From: Tetrahymena thermophila SB210
Taxonomy: Eukaryota > Ciliophora > Oligohymenophorea > Hymenostomatida > Tetrahymenidae
Length of the DNA: 64,000 nucleotides
NCBI RefSeq assembly: GCF_000189635.1
Contig: NW_002476254.1
Span: forward strand, 310,001-374,000
Reading direction: 5' to 3'
Shown: piece by piece, positions 37,351 through 50,602 of the stretch
Layout of the letters: every line of letters begins with the position of its first letter
How positions within the stretch are numbered: position 1 is the stretch's first letter
Program-made: the position numbers and the translations under genes
Notes under the pieces: model-generated
What the model was told of the DNA's origin: nothing
The model's database searches: none
Seen by the model: the letters and a program-made list of their open reading frames with translations, nothing else

Positions 37351-39529
37351 AGAGAATAATATAAGAAACAGTTTATTTAAATATTTCATAAAATTCAAAA
37401 AATATGTTTTTTTATCTGTGTTCTACTTTACATGAAAAATAATACAAAGAAAATAAGTTCTAAGTCGTAAGCAGTTTTTAAGAAATTATAGCTTTGTATT
37501 TCATTAAAGCAAGATCGAAAGTAAAGCAAATATTATATTTCGAATTAACTGGAGTAAAAAAGTAAAGTATTTTGCATCAAATTCTTTAAGATAAAAAGAT
37601 TTCAAATAGAAGATTAAAGAAAAAAAAATACTTGCATATAAAAGAATATTACCTATTGAACAGAACTTACATACCATCAATAAAAGGAATAAATAATAAA
37701 CTTCTTAATTGTGTAATCAGTGGTAATACACTCTGCTATCCTTTTGCTTATAATATTAAAGTCTTATGAAATAATCTATTGCTTAAATAAATTACATAAG
37801 CACTTGAACATTTATTTATCAAGCACAGTCACATTTTCTCATTCACTCAGTTTTCATTTATTTATGATAAAAGCTTGCTGCAAAAATATTTTTAGTCTCA
37901 TAATTCCTCATTTTTTGTATATTAAATTTATCCTACTGTTTTTTTGATAGCAATTTATTTATTTGATTATATAATTCTATTTCGGAAAATATATCTCATA
38001 ATTTAGTGCAAATTCATTAAAATTCACTTACCAATCTAAAGAAGTTAACTATTTTCTCTAAATGCTCAGTGCTAAATTAACATATACTGAGTAAAAATAT
38101 GGTTTCCTTTTAATATAACGTTTATAGCATTTTTTCTTGACTTAGATAGAATATCTATTCTGAATCAAGAGTAAAATTTACTTGTCAATAATTTTATTTA
38201 GGGTGAATAAATAAATAATTTAATATTTACATTTGTTAAATTATCACAAATACTTAAAATACTATTTACTTTCCTTTATTTTAATTTGGTATGGGGTACC
38301 TTTACAAAGTCTCTACGATTGCAAATATCTATATATCTAAATATCTAACAAACTAATTTGCAGCTTTTTAATAAAGGCAGAGAGGATTATTTTAAAAAGA
38401 TATGAATTTTTTTTGAATTATTTAATTTGTAATTATGATACATTTTTAAAGGTATGTGATCTCCTAAAACTTGAAAATACAAATCACATTTGATTACATA
38501 TTTATCAGAATTTTTAGGCTAATCAAACAATCTTAATCCATTACAAAAAAATAATACTTAAATCAAATCAAGTAATTATATTACCTATACGCATGAAATT
38601 ACAATAATACTTATAGGTAAAGATGTAATCCCAATTTTAATTTTTACCATAAGCTCCAAAATACTTAACATTTAATTCATAGAAAATTTGTGACTTATGG
38701 AATTTATAATTTTTGAATTTGCAATTTATCATTTCCATTTATACAATGTGATTAATTCTTTTTTAAAGCTTTGTTAATTACTTAATAAATGCATTTTATT
38801 GGTTTTAAATTGCTTCTCTTCTTGCTTATCTTTGGTTAGAAATTTTTGGATTTGCTAAAATTGGTTAAGCTTGAATTTTTATTTATAAATTTTGTTAAGT
38901 ATTCTGTCAGTCTTATGTTAAGCGATTAATAGAAAAGTAAATAAGTATAAAAAAAAATATCTTTTGGGAAGTAAGCAATCAAATAAATTAGAATTCATTA
39001 AAAAAATTTAAACATCCCTTTAAGATAAGTAAATAATATAAGACTAAAAATACCATAATAATATAATAATGCCAAATTCATTAAATTTTGAATAAAATAA
39101 TCATATTTTACATTAACTACTCAAATAATTTGTCACTTGACATTAATTGGTACTAAATAAATACTTATTAAGCACATTAATTGTATAGTTTACATTAAAT
39201 TTCAAATTTATTCATATGTAACTAATAAAAACAAATCATTTATTTATTTATTTAGAAGGTTACTCATTTTTTTTAAATGAGAAAATGATTTTGTCTTTTA
39301 TAGCAATTTAGCTTTATTCTTTCTTCTTTTTTTTTCTGAGTTAAATTTTTTAAGTATTTTCACATATCTAATTGTGTATTATTTATAATATCAAAATCTA
39401 AAACTAAAAAGATATTCACTAGTAATATTAATCCTTCTATTTAACTTTTTTTTTTCTTCCTAAAACTCTACTAATTAAATAGTTTTGAAAACTACAGATT
39501 ACAGTAAAATTTAACTAACCTAGCTTAGC
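37351..39529. other. Intergenic, AT-rich
   Basis: Contains one TAA/TAG/TGA-free frame at 37720-37947 (hydrophobic, SLSFHLFMIKACCKNIF) that might be a lost or misplaced C-terminal membrane exon of the DHHC gene, but the phases available at the end of exon 3 do not join to it. A T-rich stretch precedes the next gene. Nothing else seen. Confidence 0.5.
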
Positions 39530-40075
39530 ATGTCTGCAGACAAGTAAATTCAAGAGAGCTCCTTAGAAAATGAGAAGAAATTTCGTTAAAAAATGCAAAT
39601 TTTAGAGTCCATTGAAAGCGAAATAAACTAAATGAATAAATATTATTCAGAAGGATAGCTCTAAATGGGACTTTCTAGCTTTTAAAGCGATAATTTGTAT
39701 CATCATCTCCAACCAAAGTCTTTTTCAGTTGGCCCAGCTAGTGCTTTAGTTAACTACGACTAAAATAAAAAATAATTTTAGCTAGTTTAGGTGCCTAAAG
39801 AATCTTTAAAATTCATATATAAAGAAGAGGTAGAGAAAAAAGATACAAAAAAAAAATAAACAATAAGTTATTTAGTAGAAGAAGAAGATGATGAAGAGTA
39901 TCTGAAAGAAGAGTAAGAAAGACTTGAAAAAGAGTTTAAGTAATAAGGAAATGAACCTTTTAAATAGCTGGGTATATAATATCCACCAAAAACATTGGAA
40001 AATGCTTAGGCGAATATGAAAAAAACTTTAGAATCTGCTCTAAAAATAGTAAATTTGCTAGAAAGCTTAAAATGA
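39530..40075 (+). CDS. 181-residue acidic, helix-rich protein, unrecognised
   Basis: Single exon from ATG 39530 to TGA 40073-40075. Fourteen or more TAA/TAG Gln codons fall in frame, and the composition (Glu, Lys, Gln) clearly differs from the flanks. Segments: a helical start (SSLENEKKFRQKMQILESIE), a Ser/His/Pro patch (LYHHLQPKSFSVGPASALVN), a basic-acidic middle (FIYKEEVEKKDTKKK), a strongly acidic coil (VEEEDDEEYLKEEQERLEKE), then YPPKTLENAQANMKKTLESA and a Leu-rich end (LKIVNLLESLK). The C-terminal half probably forms a coiled coil. No membrane segment or signal peptide. I do not recognise a family; it could be a small cytoskeletal or scaffold component, but that is only inference from composition. 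Confidence 0.75.
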
Positions 40076-42871
40076 AAATCTACAAAAAAACTTTCAGCAG
40101 CACATTAAAAAAAATTATTAGAGCTAGCTATTATAAGGATTTAATAGGATTGATATATGATATATTACATGTTTTTAATTATAAATTATGAATAGCAAAA
40201 AAGGATAAAAGCGCGATAATAAAAATATCTATTTCAAATGAATAAATAAATAATTTATGAACTGTAAAAATTATAGTTAGTATTGGTTTTTGTTTTCTTG
40301 TTTACATTAGTCTAAATAACAAAATTTATAATATTAAATGCACATTATTATATTAATATATTTTCTTTAATTAAATTGCAAGCTTTATTTAAATAAACAC
40401 TTAAATATAGAGAAAGCAGTAAAATCTTCAGTATACGTTCTCCTTACTTATATTAGAATAGCTATATCTTCATGAAACATTTAAGTCTAATGAATCAAAC
40501 TATTTTAAAGTCGTTTATAGGACATATCTTTTTGAGTTACTTAAAATTTGATACTACTAGCTTAGCTTAATTCAAACTTGGATTTGTCTATTTCTTATTA
40601 AAACTCATTAGTAAATGAAATCTATATAAAAGAAATTAATCTTGTAAAAATGAATAACTAATTAGAACATAGATAGACTGCTTTTTAAATATGTTTGTTT
40701 TCATGTATTACTAAAGATAAATGCATTTAATTTCTATTTTTAAAATAGTCTTATCAAAAAAATAAAAATTACACATTTAAAATTTGTATTTTTTGTATTA
40801 AAAATCATAAATATATCGACCAAATTCATATAGAGAATCTTATTACTCTTAATTTTAAATATTTTATAGAACTCAGGCTGATTATATCTATCTTGAGATA
40901 CTAAATATAAATAAGGAAAACAAATGAAGCTCTTACATATTTTTTTAAGAAAATATCCTTTTAAAAAAGAATCAATAAATAAATTGTGTGATTTTAAATA
41001 AAATGACTGGCTTGCTTTTCTAATTTATTTATTATTTATTTGTAATTTCATTGTGTTTTTTTGTTAAAAAAAAGAGCCTTTGAAAATTTAGGAAATCAAA
41101 GTGAAAAATGAATTATGAATAATTTTCCTATATTTCGATTGCTTTTACTATTTGAATCGCTTATTTGGAGTGTATTTAAGCAATTCTTGAGAAATTTCTT
41201 TTATGTTTTAGAAGGAAAAATTTAAATATTCTTTTATTATTACCCCTCAATAATTATTTTCGAACAGTCTATAGGATCTATTCATTTTTGAATAATTACT
41301 GAATAGTTTTACTCTTAAATTCAAAAAATACATATTCTCAAAAATTAAACCCTATTTTTGAATTTAATTCTTTCTTTCTTTCTTTCTACCCCTAAGCAAA
41401 CCAAGCCTTTGAAATGCAAATAGCTATTTTCTTTTTTTATTTTGAAAATGTATTTTTCTATTTAGATAGTATTTTTGATCCATACTGTAATGATTTTTAA
41501 GAAATAATAAGGAGACATTTATAATAAACAAAATCATCCTTTATAATTTACTATAAATACAAAAAACTATTCTCCTTGATTTAAACAACCTTTGATTATT
41601 AAACAATAATTTAATTGTTGAGCGGATTACTATTAACTTACAAAAAATTAATTGGATGATTTTTTAAATTCAAATTTACATAACATAAAAGAATTTTTAA
41701 TTTTCCCTTTTCAAATAAATCAAAAGAGCACAAATATTTTTGCAGGGTAAATCGAAAATATAATGCGTATTTTAATGTATTTTAATGAAGTAAAACTTTT
41801 GATTAAAAATTTTAAATTATGAAAATAAATTAAATATTGTGTAATCTAATTAAAAGCTTATCTATTTTTTATTTCCTATACTTACTTACATTTTAAAAAA
41901 TTATAACAAGATTTAAAACAATCTAAAACTCACATTTATCTTTTTTTACAAACCACATTAGTAATCATTTTTTGTTTAAAGGATATCATTCATTTAAAAA
42001 ATGTAATATATATATATTTGATTTATATTATTTCATTTGAATCTTAATTAAATACATTTATATTTAAAATCACTCCATTTAATTATTTTATTATTCCATT
42101 TAGATTTTAAATTTTCTCATTTGAATTTCAAATCTAATTCATCAAATATTAATGCAAAAAGTTTTAGGCTTTACAATAAGATTGAATCATGGTAATTAAA
42201 GTCTTTGATATTATCTTTTTTATAAATACAGTTATGATTTCTTAAAAATACAAAAAATATACCAAAAAATGTAATTGTAATGCATATTCAGAAAAATTCA
42301 CATATTCTGTTAGTAAGATTTTTTTAATTAGTAACTGAAGTTAATAAATCTCAGAAAGCCATACATTTCAAAATAATGTTAGTAATACAAAATCATTAAG
42401 CTCAAGTGAGTTATACTTACATGTGTAACCTTTCATTTATTAATTTTTCACTATCTTGGCAGTTACAAAACGTTAATATATATAATAGAATTATTATAAA
42501 TACTTTAATAATTCTTCAATCATTTTTTATAACTAAATTATTATCTAGTTATTCATTTATATATTTCTTATTTTATAGAAAGAATCAATCAAACATTAAA
42601 TTAATTTTTTTTTTCAATCTAATTTAAAATTTTAGAAATTAAAATTTAAAAGTAAATTGTTTTAAAATTAAATTAAAACAAGTAAAAAACATTTTTCAAG
42701 TAATTTACAAACTACTTGTTTTAGGTTCAACTTATTCTTAATTAATCGTTTTTAATTTATTAAATTTTTTGTAAAATATTAGAGTTAGTTATTTTATAAG
42801 CATAGAAAAAAATACACTTAATATATATTTATTGGCTATAAATACCTTTGTTTAGAGAATAAATAAACTGA
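40076..42871. other. Intergenic, AT-rich
   Basis: No gene supported. A (TTTC)n run lies at 41367-41387. Short open frames such as 42406-42627 are Ile/Leu/Phe/Asn/Lys-rich with background composition and are rejected. Confidence 0.55.
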
Positions 42872-45800
42872 ATGAATAATTCGATATACAAGTTTCAACC
42901 TTCCTCCAACTATCCTGATATAATAAACAGAAATAGCGTGATATTATCAAGAGAAAAAAACAAAAGTTTGAGTGTTAAAAATCGTTAAAAAAATAACTCT
43001 TGCTAATTGAATAATGGATTATCAAATCTTTCAAGCCAAAATGAAGTGGTAAATTCACCATAAAAGGACTTAATTAATATATTTAGGTAAGAGGAAGGTT
43101 AATAAGGATCAGATTAAAATTTATAAAATAAACATACTCCTCCAATAAGCCAGTAGCAAAATGATTAAGTTGATTAAAATAAAAAACAGAATCCTAATCA
43201 ACCAAATATTAATGGTTAAAAAAATAATTCAGTTGATTAAACAAGCAAAACTAAGATTAAAAAGCTATTTATTCCACAAAATTTAAATAGGTTTTAATAG
43301 TTTCCTTAAAACAATTACTACTTTAAGTCTGTTAAAAACACGCCCTAAACAAGTTAAGACAAAAGGAATTTCTATTTCGATTATAAAAGTAAATCAGAAA
43401 TCAAAAAATCTTTAATAAGTTCTTAAAGTGATTTCAACTCAAAGAATTAATATTAAAAATTAAATAGCATGCTCAACTCTCCTTTGTACAGTGATGTCTC
43501 AACGCCTAAATGGCAATAAAATTAAATTAATAGCTAGCTAATGACAAATAATCATTCTGATTCTTTTTATTCATAAAAACAAAGCTATGAATTAATAAAA
43601 AATCAAAACATAAAAATGCAACAAAGTAAATAAATACAACTTACACAATACTTATATTTTAATTTACTTTATAGAAACTAGATAAATTAGATGTTTATTT
43701 TAATTTCTTTATTTTTTAAATAAATAAAGATTATGAGTAAATCAAGAACTAAATATTATAGACTCTTGTCTTACTTGAAGAAGAATTGAGAAGTACTGGA
43801 AAAAAAGAAGCTGATTTTAAAAAGCCAATGGAAATAGTCCACTAACTTACTGACCTATTAAGCGAATCTGCTAAGAATGAACTAAAGCTCTCATTAATAA
43901 ACTCTAAATAATAAGAAAAGTAAGAGTAAATATCATTCTTTAAAATGTAAATAGAAAGTTTATAAGCCTAGTTGCATCATGTATAAATAGAAAATAGATA
44001 GCTACTTTAAATGAAAAAAGACAATGAAATAGAAATTAATAAGCTTAATAGAAAAATTTTATAATAGGAAAAGTAAATGAAGGTTGATAAAAAAGCAATA
44101 AAATAGCTAGAATAAAGATTAGAACTAATTTTAGATACTAATTTTGTTGAGTATGCAAATGAAAGAGCAGCTGCAAGCAATATCAATTCGCCCACAATAA
44201 AAGGTGCTAATAATTAGTAATAACCAAATCATGCAAATAATTAAGTATAGATCTAATAAACAAGTAGTAATTCTCAAAATTCACTTCATAATCTTCGTAT
44301 CCTACTATCAGATTTAGTTAAAGATAATGAGAGCTTAAAAAAAGATAATGTGGCTTTAGAAATAGATATCCTAAGATTGAATGAAAACGAATTGAAACTA
44401 AATAAAAAAATAGCAACACTCACCCAAAAAGTAGAAAGCATGAAAAAAAAAATATCTGCAAAAGATCTGGAATAGCTTTAGCAAGAAGAAAATAGTAATT
44501 AAAATAGTTAAAAGTAGGCATTCTAAGAGTAAAACTCCTTAAATCTACTCAAACGTATGATTATTCCATCAGATACGGATTTTAGAATAAATTGCTTAAA
44601 ATTTGAATATTCTCAAATTCTTGTAATTTTTATCATTTTTTTGTTTTAAATAGATTTCCAATTAGAATTTTTTCTAATCTTTAGATAAATATTTTTTTAA
44701 ATAATAAAACAGAATTAAATTAATTTAAATTATATTTTTTATATTATTATTTAAATATTTTTAATAGATGGATATTATTGAGCATGGATCAAATAACTTT
44801 GCTATTCACATCAGCAGAAACAAAAATATGGAGAAAAGAAATAAATTAGTATCATTAATGGCTAATTAATTTGTTTCATATAGAGACTTTACAAATAGGT
44901 TAGCCCAGTTAGTGAAATTGATTCATGAATTTGATCATTTTGATGATCTAAATAAAATTTAGTAGAGTGTGGCTGCTCAATTTCCTAACTTATTTAAATC
45001 TGAGATTGTCAGGTTATGGATTTTAGAATCTATTTCAGGTGTTATGTATTCTTATGATCAAGAACTAAAAAAATAAAATTGTCTTCCTGCTAAAGGTAAA
45101 AAAAATAAAATAAATACATATTCTAAAACTTATTTTTTAAAATTTTTTTATAGGCATTTTCTAGGATATTATTAGGGGAAAGCTGCCAATAAATATGAAA
45201 AACTAAATTTCAAATAGATATATTTACATTTAATTGAAAGATAATGATGATGATCTAGTTATCTAGCATAATTAAGTTTAAAGTTTAGCTAATTCCTAAT
45301 AAGGTTAGCAAGTAACGTAATTGAGTTACTTATCATCTTTCTGTTTGCCAATTATTATTGATAATGATGTTATTGGAATTTTAGAAATATCTGACAATAG
45401 CAAAGTGGAAGGGTTTGGATATGATGAAGAGTTATATGGTGTCGTATGTGCTAACTATTTGAGTTAAATGATAAAAAAAATAAAAATAAATAGAGAATCA
45501 AAAATTTAATTAAAATATAATGATATGCTGAATGATTATTTCTTATAGTGCTTAGAATCTGAAAATCTCATTTCTTTAGAAAAAAAAGTTCATTCTTAGG
45601 TTAAAGAGTTATTTGGGGTTGAAATTTGTAAATTTTATTTTGTAAAAGAAGCTGCTTAGATAAAATAAACAAAGTAAATTTCATAACCTACGGATTTATA
45701 AGCAAATTTCTCTTCTTTTTTTTCTCTTGTAACTAATTAAGCCTACAGCTATAAAAAAGGTGTAATTGGAGAAGCAATCACTTCAATGAAACCAATTTTA

Positions 45801-46109
45801 ATTAACTCAATGCAAAGTTCTACCATTTATGATCCTTTTGTCGATTTGAATACTCTTCTACCAGCATACACAACACCTCTATTTATTAATATAGAGAAAG
45901 ACAATACAGTAGAGTGTGTAGGAGTTTTATAAGTTCCTCTTAAAAAAAGGACAAGAATAGCTAAAGAAAAAGATTAACTACTACTAGGAACAACTCCAAA
46001 TATAGGTATAGATCATTCTATGGAAAATTAGATTAAATATTATGCTTCTTTATTAGCCTATGCTATCAAATTGATTAAGCTAAAATGTGAAATAAAAGAA
46101 AATAAATGA
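42872..46109 (+). CDS. Coiled-coil protein with GAF-like domains
   Basis: Four exons: 42872-43625, 43730-44622, 44768-45095 and 45154-46109 (TGA); 976 residues. Introns of 104, 145 and 58 nt have consistent phases (1, 0, 1). Residues 1-250 are Asn/Gln/Ser-rich and probably disordered. Residues ~253-545 form coiled-coil segments (LQTLVLLEEELRSTGKKEAD; LRILLSDLVKDNESLKKDN). Residues ~550-660 form a helical region (FAIHISRNKNMEKRNK, RLWILESISGVMYSY). Two GAF-like modules follow: ~700-780 (SFCLPIIIDNDVIGILEISD, a typical strand-turn-strand) and ~800-960 (KKGVIGEAITSMKPILINSM, ECVGVLQVPL, a closing helix). GAF domains bind small ligands such as cyclic nucleotides or mediate dimers; ligand residues cannot be assigned here. 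Exon 3 starts with an in-frame ATG, so two separate genes are conceivable, but the 145-nt spacer and matching phase favour one. Confidence 0.78.
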
Positions 46110-48195
46110 AAAAAATATTTTAAATCTATTATTTTCAATTTAAATAAATTCCTATGATATTTATAAATATCAATATAATCTTTCAGAATAAGCCTATAAA
46201 AATAATCAACAAAATCACTTACTATCATAATTATTTACAAAAATTATATTATTAATTGAATTCAAATATTCCATAAAAAATTTGTAAAAATTATTATTTT
46301 CATCATAAAGAAGTAGAAATATTTACATTTTTAATCTAAGTTGAAGTATCATAAGAAAATATTATAGAAATACTCTTGCTTTGTTATTTGATAGATATCT
46401 TAATTGTTTGTTTTAAAATTTATATAGATATGGCTCTAATAAGCTATGTCTGTCTGATAAAAAATATATTACAATTATAAAAAGTATTTTTTTAAAAGTT
46501 AAAAATTTTTATCAAAATGTAATCATTTATTTTTATAATTCTATTGTATTTAAAGTGTAAATTTAACTAATTTATTGAACTTATAATTAATTATTAATAA
46601 TATAAAAATATTAAAGATTACTAAACATTAATTTAATCATTTTTTATTAATCATGTTTTTTTTTTCAAATCAATGCAATACACTTTTAATATATTTAAAA
46701 AAATTGAAATTGTTTTTTTTTTAAATTAGAATCTATTAAAAAACTTAATAAAAATCAACAATTTTTTATTTTTTAATAATCATTTCATTTTGAAATTTTG
46801 GTTTTTTTAATTTTAAAATTATTTTTCAAATTTTTGATTCATTAACAAAATGAATAAGAAATCAAATTATATAAAAATTTAAATTTATTAATTTGATGAA
46901 AAACTAAATTTAAGCAATCATAATATACATAACGCATACAAAATATAAATAAAATGCTTAAATTTTTGCTTATTAGATAAACTTTTATTTTCATGGAACT
47001 TTTTTTTTAAATATGGCTAAAAAGTATTTATATCTAAGCTTGAATTTTTCTAAATATTAAATTAATAGAATCTATTTCAATGTGGCTATTAATAATTTAG
47101 ACAAAACTTTTTGTCTATTGGCTTTTATTCAAATTTATCTAATTAAAAAAAAAGCTCATGTAAATAAGTTATTAACCAATTTACTTTTTTTCTTTAATTA
47201 CAAATGAAATAGAAGATATTTTTTTCTTTTATACCTTTTTTTACCTAAATTAAGTCATTTTATGATAGATTGTCTATAACGCGTATTTACTTGAATTGTC
47301 AGCTTTCATAAGAAAAAATATTTTTATTATTTATCAAGATTTAAATATTTTATCAAATTAAACATTATCACTAAAATCCATTTTATTTTATAATTCTTTC
47401 TTTTAGCATTTGGTAAGAAATATAAAAATTTTGATTTGCAAATGTTTGAAATTTTAATAGACAAAAAAAAGTAATTTTGATATATTAAGTGTATTAATGT
47501 GAGTAATAGCTATTTATTTGTAGAACTATATTTGTATTAAAAATAGTTATTAATTTCTAATTAATGGCTCTAAAACCTAATAAATATTTTTAAATTTCGA
47601 AGAAAAATGTAACAATTAATTAAAATAATTTATTTTTAAGTAAGATATTACATTTTATTTTTTATCTATTTATAAAAAAAAATTATTTTGTGTTTTCATC
47701 AAGCAATTATTTCTTTCATAACATCTTGTTACTTGAATAGAGTTATGTATGATAAATTTTATTTCCTGCAAATGCTAAATTCAAGGTTGAAAATTAAAGT
47801 AGAAGAAAAATTGATAACGAAGATACAAATTTTTAATTTACGTTTTAAAGTAGTATTTTATTTGTTTAGTGTTTAAATTGTTGGTACTAAAATATTTTTT
47901 CTTTTACACTTGTAATAGCATTTAATCATTTGATTATTGTGTAAATTCATCAGTATAGATTAGACTCGCAATAAATAATGTTTTACATTGTTTGTAATTA
48001 ATATAAAATTTAGGTGAAAAATATTATGATTTTCTGTAATAAATTTTGTAATTTGATTAAGTCAGTATAATTTATCAGAATTAAGCTAGATTACCATTCA
48101 AACACTTAAATTAATTTAATAACTTTTTTATAATCATTTAATTTAAAATACTAATTTAATCTAAAAAAATAAATAGCACTAAAACTAAATTACTC
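46110..48195. other. Intergenic, AT-rich
   Basis: Extremely A+T-rich, with many T-runs. No conserved frame or repeat array. The leader of the ABCG gene lies at the right end. Confidence 0.6.
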
Positions 48196-50148
48196 ATGAA
48201 TATTCTTAATACAGAAGTAGTTCATATTATTGAAGAACACCATGATGCCAAAGAAGCAGTTCTAACTTTTGAAAAGTTAGAGCTAACATATACACCCTAA
48301 AAATACAAACATACAAATAAATCAGAATTACCCACCTCCAACCCATATAAAAGAGTTATATTAAATAACTTAAGCGGATACTTTGGAAAAGGGTTAAATG
48401 CTATCCTAGGAAGCTCTGGTGCTGGAAAAACTTCATTTTTAAACATTTTAGCTAAGAGAATACAGTAAATAAATACTCAAAATAATTATATTTTTCTAAT
48501 ATTATTTCTAAATATAGAAACACAAAAGAAATCTAACTAACTGGAAGCGTTAAAGTAAATGGAGCATAATACACATATGAATATTTCAATAAATTTGCAG
48601 GTTATGTTATGTAAGATGACTATCTTTTACCTACTCTTACAGTTAAAGAATACTTTTAATTCGCTGCTGATTTAAGACTCACTTGCTCAGAAGAAGAAAA
48701 GAAGACTAAAGTTAATTAAATTATAAAGCAATTGAATTTAGGGCGTTGCTAAAACTCAAGAATTGGTGATATATTATCAAAAGGAATTTCAGGTAAATAA
48801 ATTTTAATTTAGTAAATAAATAGCTAAATATTTTACTTTTTAAATAGGCGGAGAAAGAAAAAGAGTTTCTATTGGTCTTGAATTGCTCGGAGAACCTTAA
48901 GTTCTCTTTTTAGATGAACCCACAAGCGGTCTAGATTCTTTCACTTCTTATCTTATCATAAAAAACTTAAAGGATCTATCGATTTAATTTAACAAAACTA
49001 TAGTGTTTACTATTCACTAACCTTCCTCTGATATTTGGAATTTATTTGATAAGATTACTCTATTGGCAGAAGGTCAATTCATTTATCAAGGTCCACGCGA
49101 ATAGATTATTAATTATTTCTCAAAAATTGGATTCGCTTGTCCTGTTTACAACAACCCTGCTGATTATCTCATGGCTCAAATGAGTACTTCGGATAAAAGT
49201 AAAATTCAGTTGATGATTTCTGAGTGCAGTAAAAATATCATTCCAGAAATTGAGCATGAAATGCAAGTTATTTATACTACACATTCATAACCTGTCATTA
49301 CTTAAAGTAGAATAATTATAGACGATAATCAAAATTAAAATAAAGTAGGTGCTTTTTATATGCTTTAAAAGCTTATACAAAGATAATTAAAATAATTAAG
49401 CAGAAATAGAATCATGGTTAATACACGTTTCATATAAATTTGTACAATGGGTTTATTTACAGGAATTCTGTTCTGGCAAACCAGCGATGCTGACACATAT
49501 TAAGATACATATTAAAAAGCTAAAATTCTATATATTTTTAATCTTGGTATGTTTGCTCAAAGCATGAATCCTTAAGTTATAAGTTTTGTACAAGAACGTC
49601 CAGTTTTCCTTAAAGAAGAAGGTTCAAATCTTTATACTGCTTGGTCATATTTCCTATCTAAGGTCCTCCTAGAAATTATATCTTGCTCATTATTTGCTTG
49701 CTTCAACTCCTGCATTATTTACTGGATGGTTGGATTTTCTCAAACTGCTTATTAGTTCTTCTTCTTTATGTTAATTTTAGTATTATAGTCCAACATAGGT
49801 AATGCTTTTGGTATACTTGCAGGCTCTCTTTTTAAGTAGGCAAAAGTTGGAATGGCCTTTTCTTTAACTTTCATAGCACCATAAATTCTATTTGGAGGTG
49901 TATTTAAGAATAGAAAAGATCTTCCTGATTGGATTGGATGGGCATAATACATGACTCCAACAATGTATGCTTTTGATGCAATGGTCTAAAATGAATTTGC
50001 TGATACTAATTACACTTATAATCCTATTGAATACCTTAGTCTTGATATTAATAAATGGACCTGCGTTGGAATAATGATAGCTTTATACTTTATCTACACA
50101 GCCATAGCTTATGTATGTCTTCTCCTCAAAAGAGAGAGACTTTAATGA
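48196..50148 (+). CDS. ABCG-family half-size ABC transporter
   Basis: Three exons: 48196-48464, 48518-48792 and 48848-50148 (TGA); introns of 53 and 55 nt; 614 residues, typical for the White/ABCG half-transporter type. Domain order is nucleotide-binding domain then membrane domain, the reverse layout that defines ABCG. Motifs: Walker A GSSGAGKTS at 72-80, Q-loop VMQDDYLLPTLTVKE, signature ISGGERKRVSIG around 180-191 (intron 2 splits it), Walker B VLFLDEPTSGLDS at 200-212, H-loop TIHQPSS with His238. The C-terminal ~250 residues hold about six hydrophobic helices, with NTRFIQICTMGLFTGILFW, FLSKVLLEIISCSLFACF and a final YFIYTAIAYVCLLLKRE. Members dimerise and export lipids, sterols or xenobiotics across membranes; the substrate cannot be told from sequence. 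All catalytic residues are present, so it should be active. A ~160-bp degenerate duplication lies just downstream. Confidence 0.95.
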
Positions 50149-50602
50149 AAAATCTAATTATAAAAATATTTTATTTAAATAAAGATTTTCAATAGCTAAA
50201 CCAATAAATGAGTAATAACCAAATAATCAACTATTATAATAAACAAATGACTACATTAAAAATAATATAATATAATCAATTTCAATTTAATTATATCATT
50301 AATTTATATAAATACTCTATATAAATATATTTAATATAACAGTCTTTCATATTTATTTTTTTTAAATCAGTGATAAATCTAACTATAAAAAATTTATTTA
50401 AACAAACATTTTCTATATCTAAAAACCAATAAATGAGTGTGAAGAAATTTATCAGCAATTATAATTATCAATAAAATGAGCACATTAAAAATTATTTTAA
50501 TCTATTAATTTATATAAATTAATAAATATATATAGAATATACAAATTTTTTATTTATTTATTTAATTTAAATTAATCCAATTATATTGATATATTTGAAT
50601 TC
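50149..50602. repeat. Degenerate direct duplication between convergent genes
   Basis: Two segments of about 160 bp, ~50168-50330 and ~50393-50545, share the ordered motifs TTTATTTAAA, ATTTTC, CTAAA, ACCAATAAATGAG (50200-50212 and 50425-50437), ACATTAAAAAT and TTAATTTATATAAAT. The offset is about 225 bp. They fill the space between the ABCG gene and the convergent NT-C2 gene and probably contain both 3' ends. No coding capacity seen. Confidence 0.6.

Noticed and set aside
37720-37947. Hydrophobic 75-codon frame as the last DHHC exon
   Set aside because: Its acceptor needs phase 1, but donors near the end of exon 3 offer only phases 0 and 2.
44007-44195. Minus-strand 62-codon hydrophobic frame
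   Set aside because: Antisense of the GAF/coiled-coil gene exon 2.
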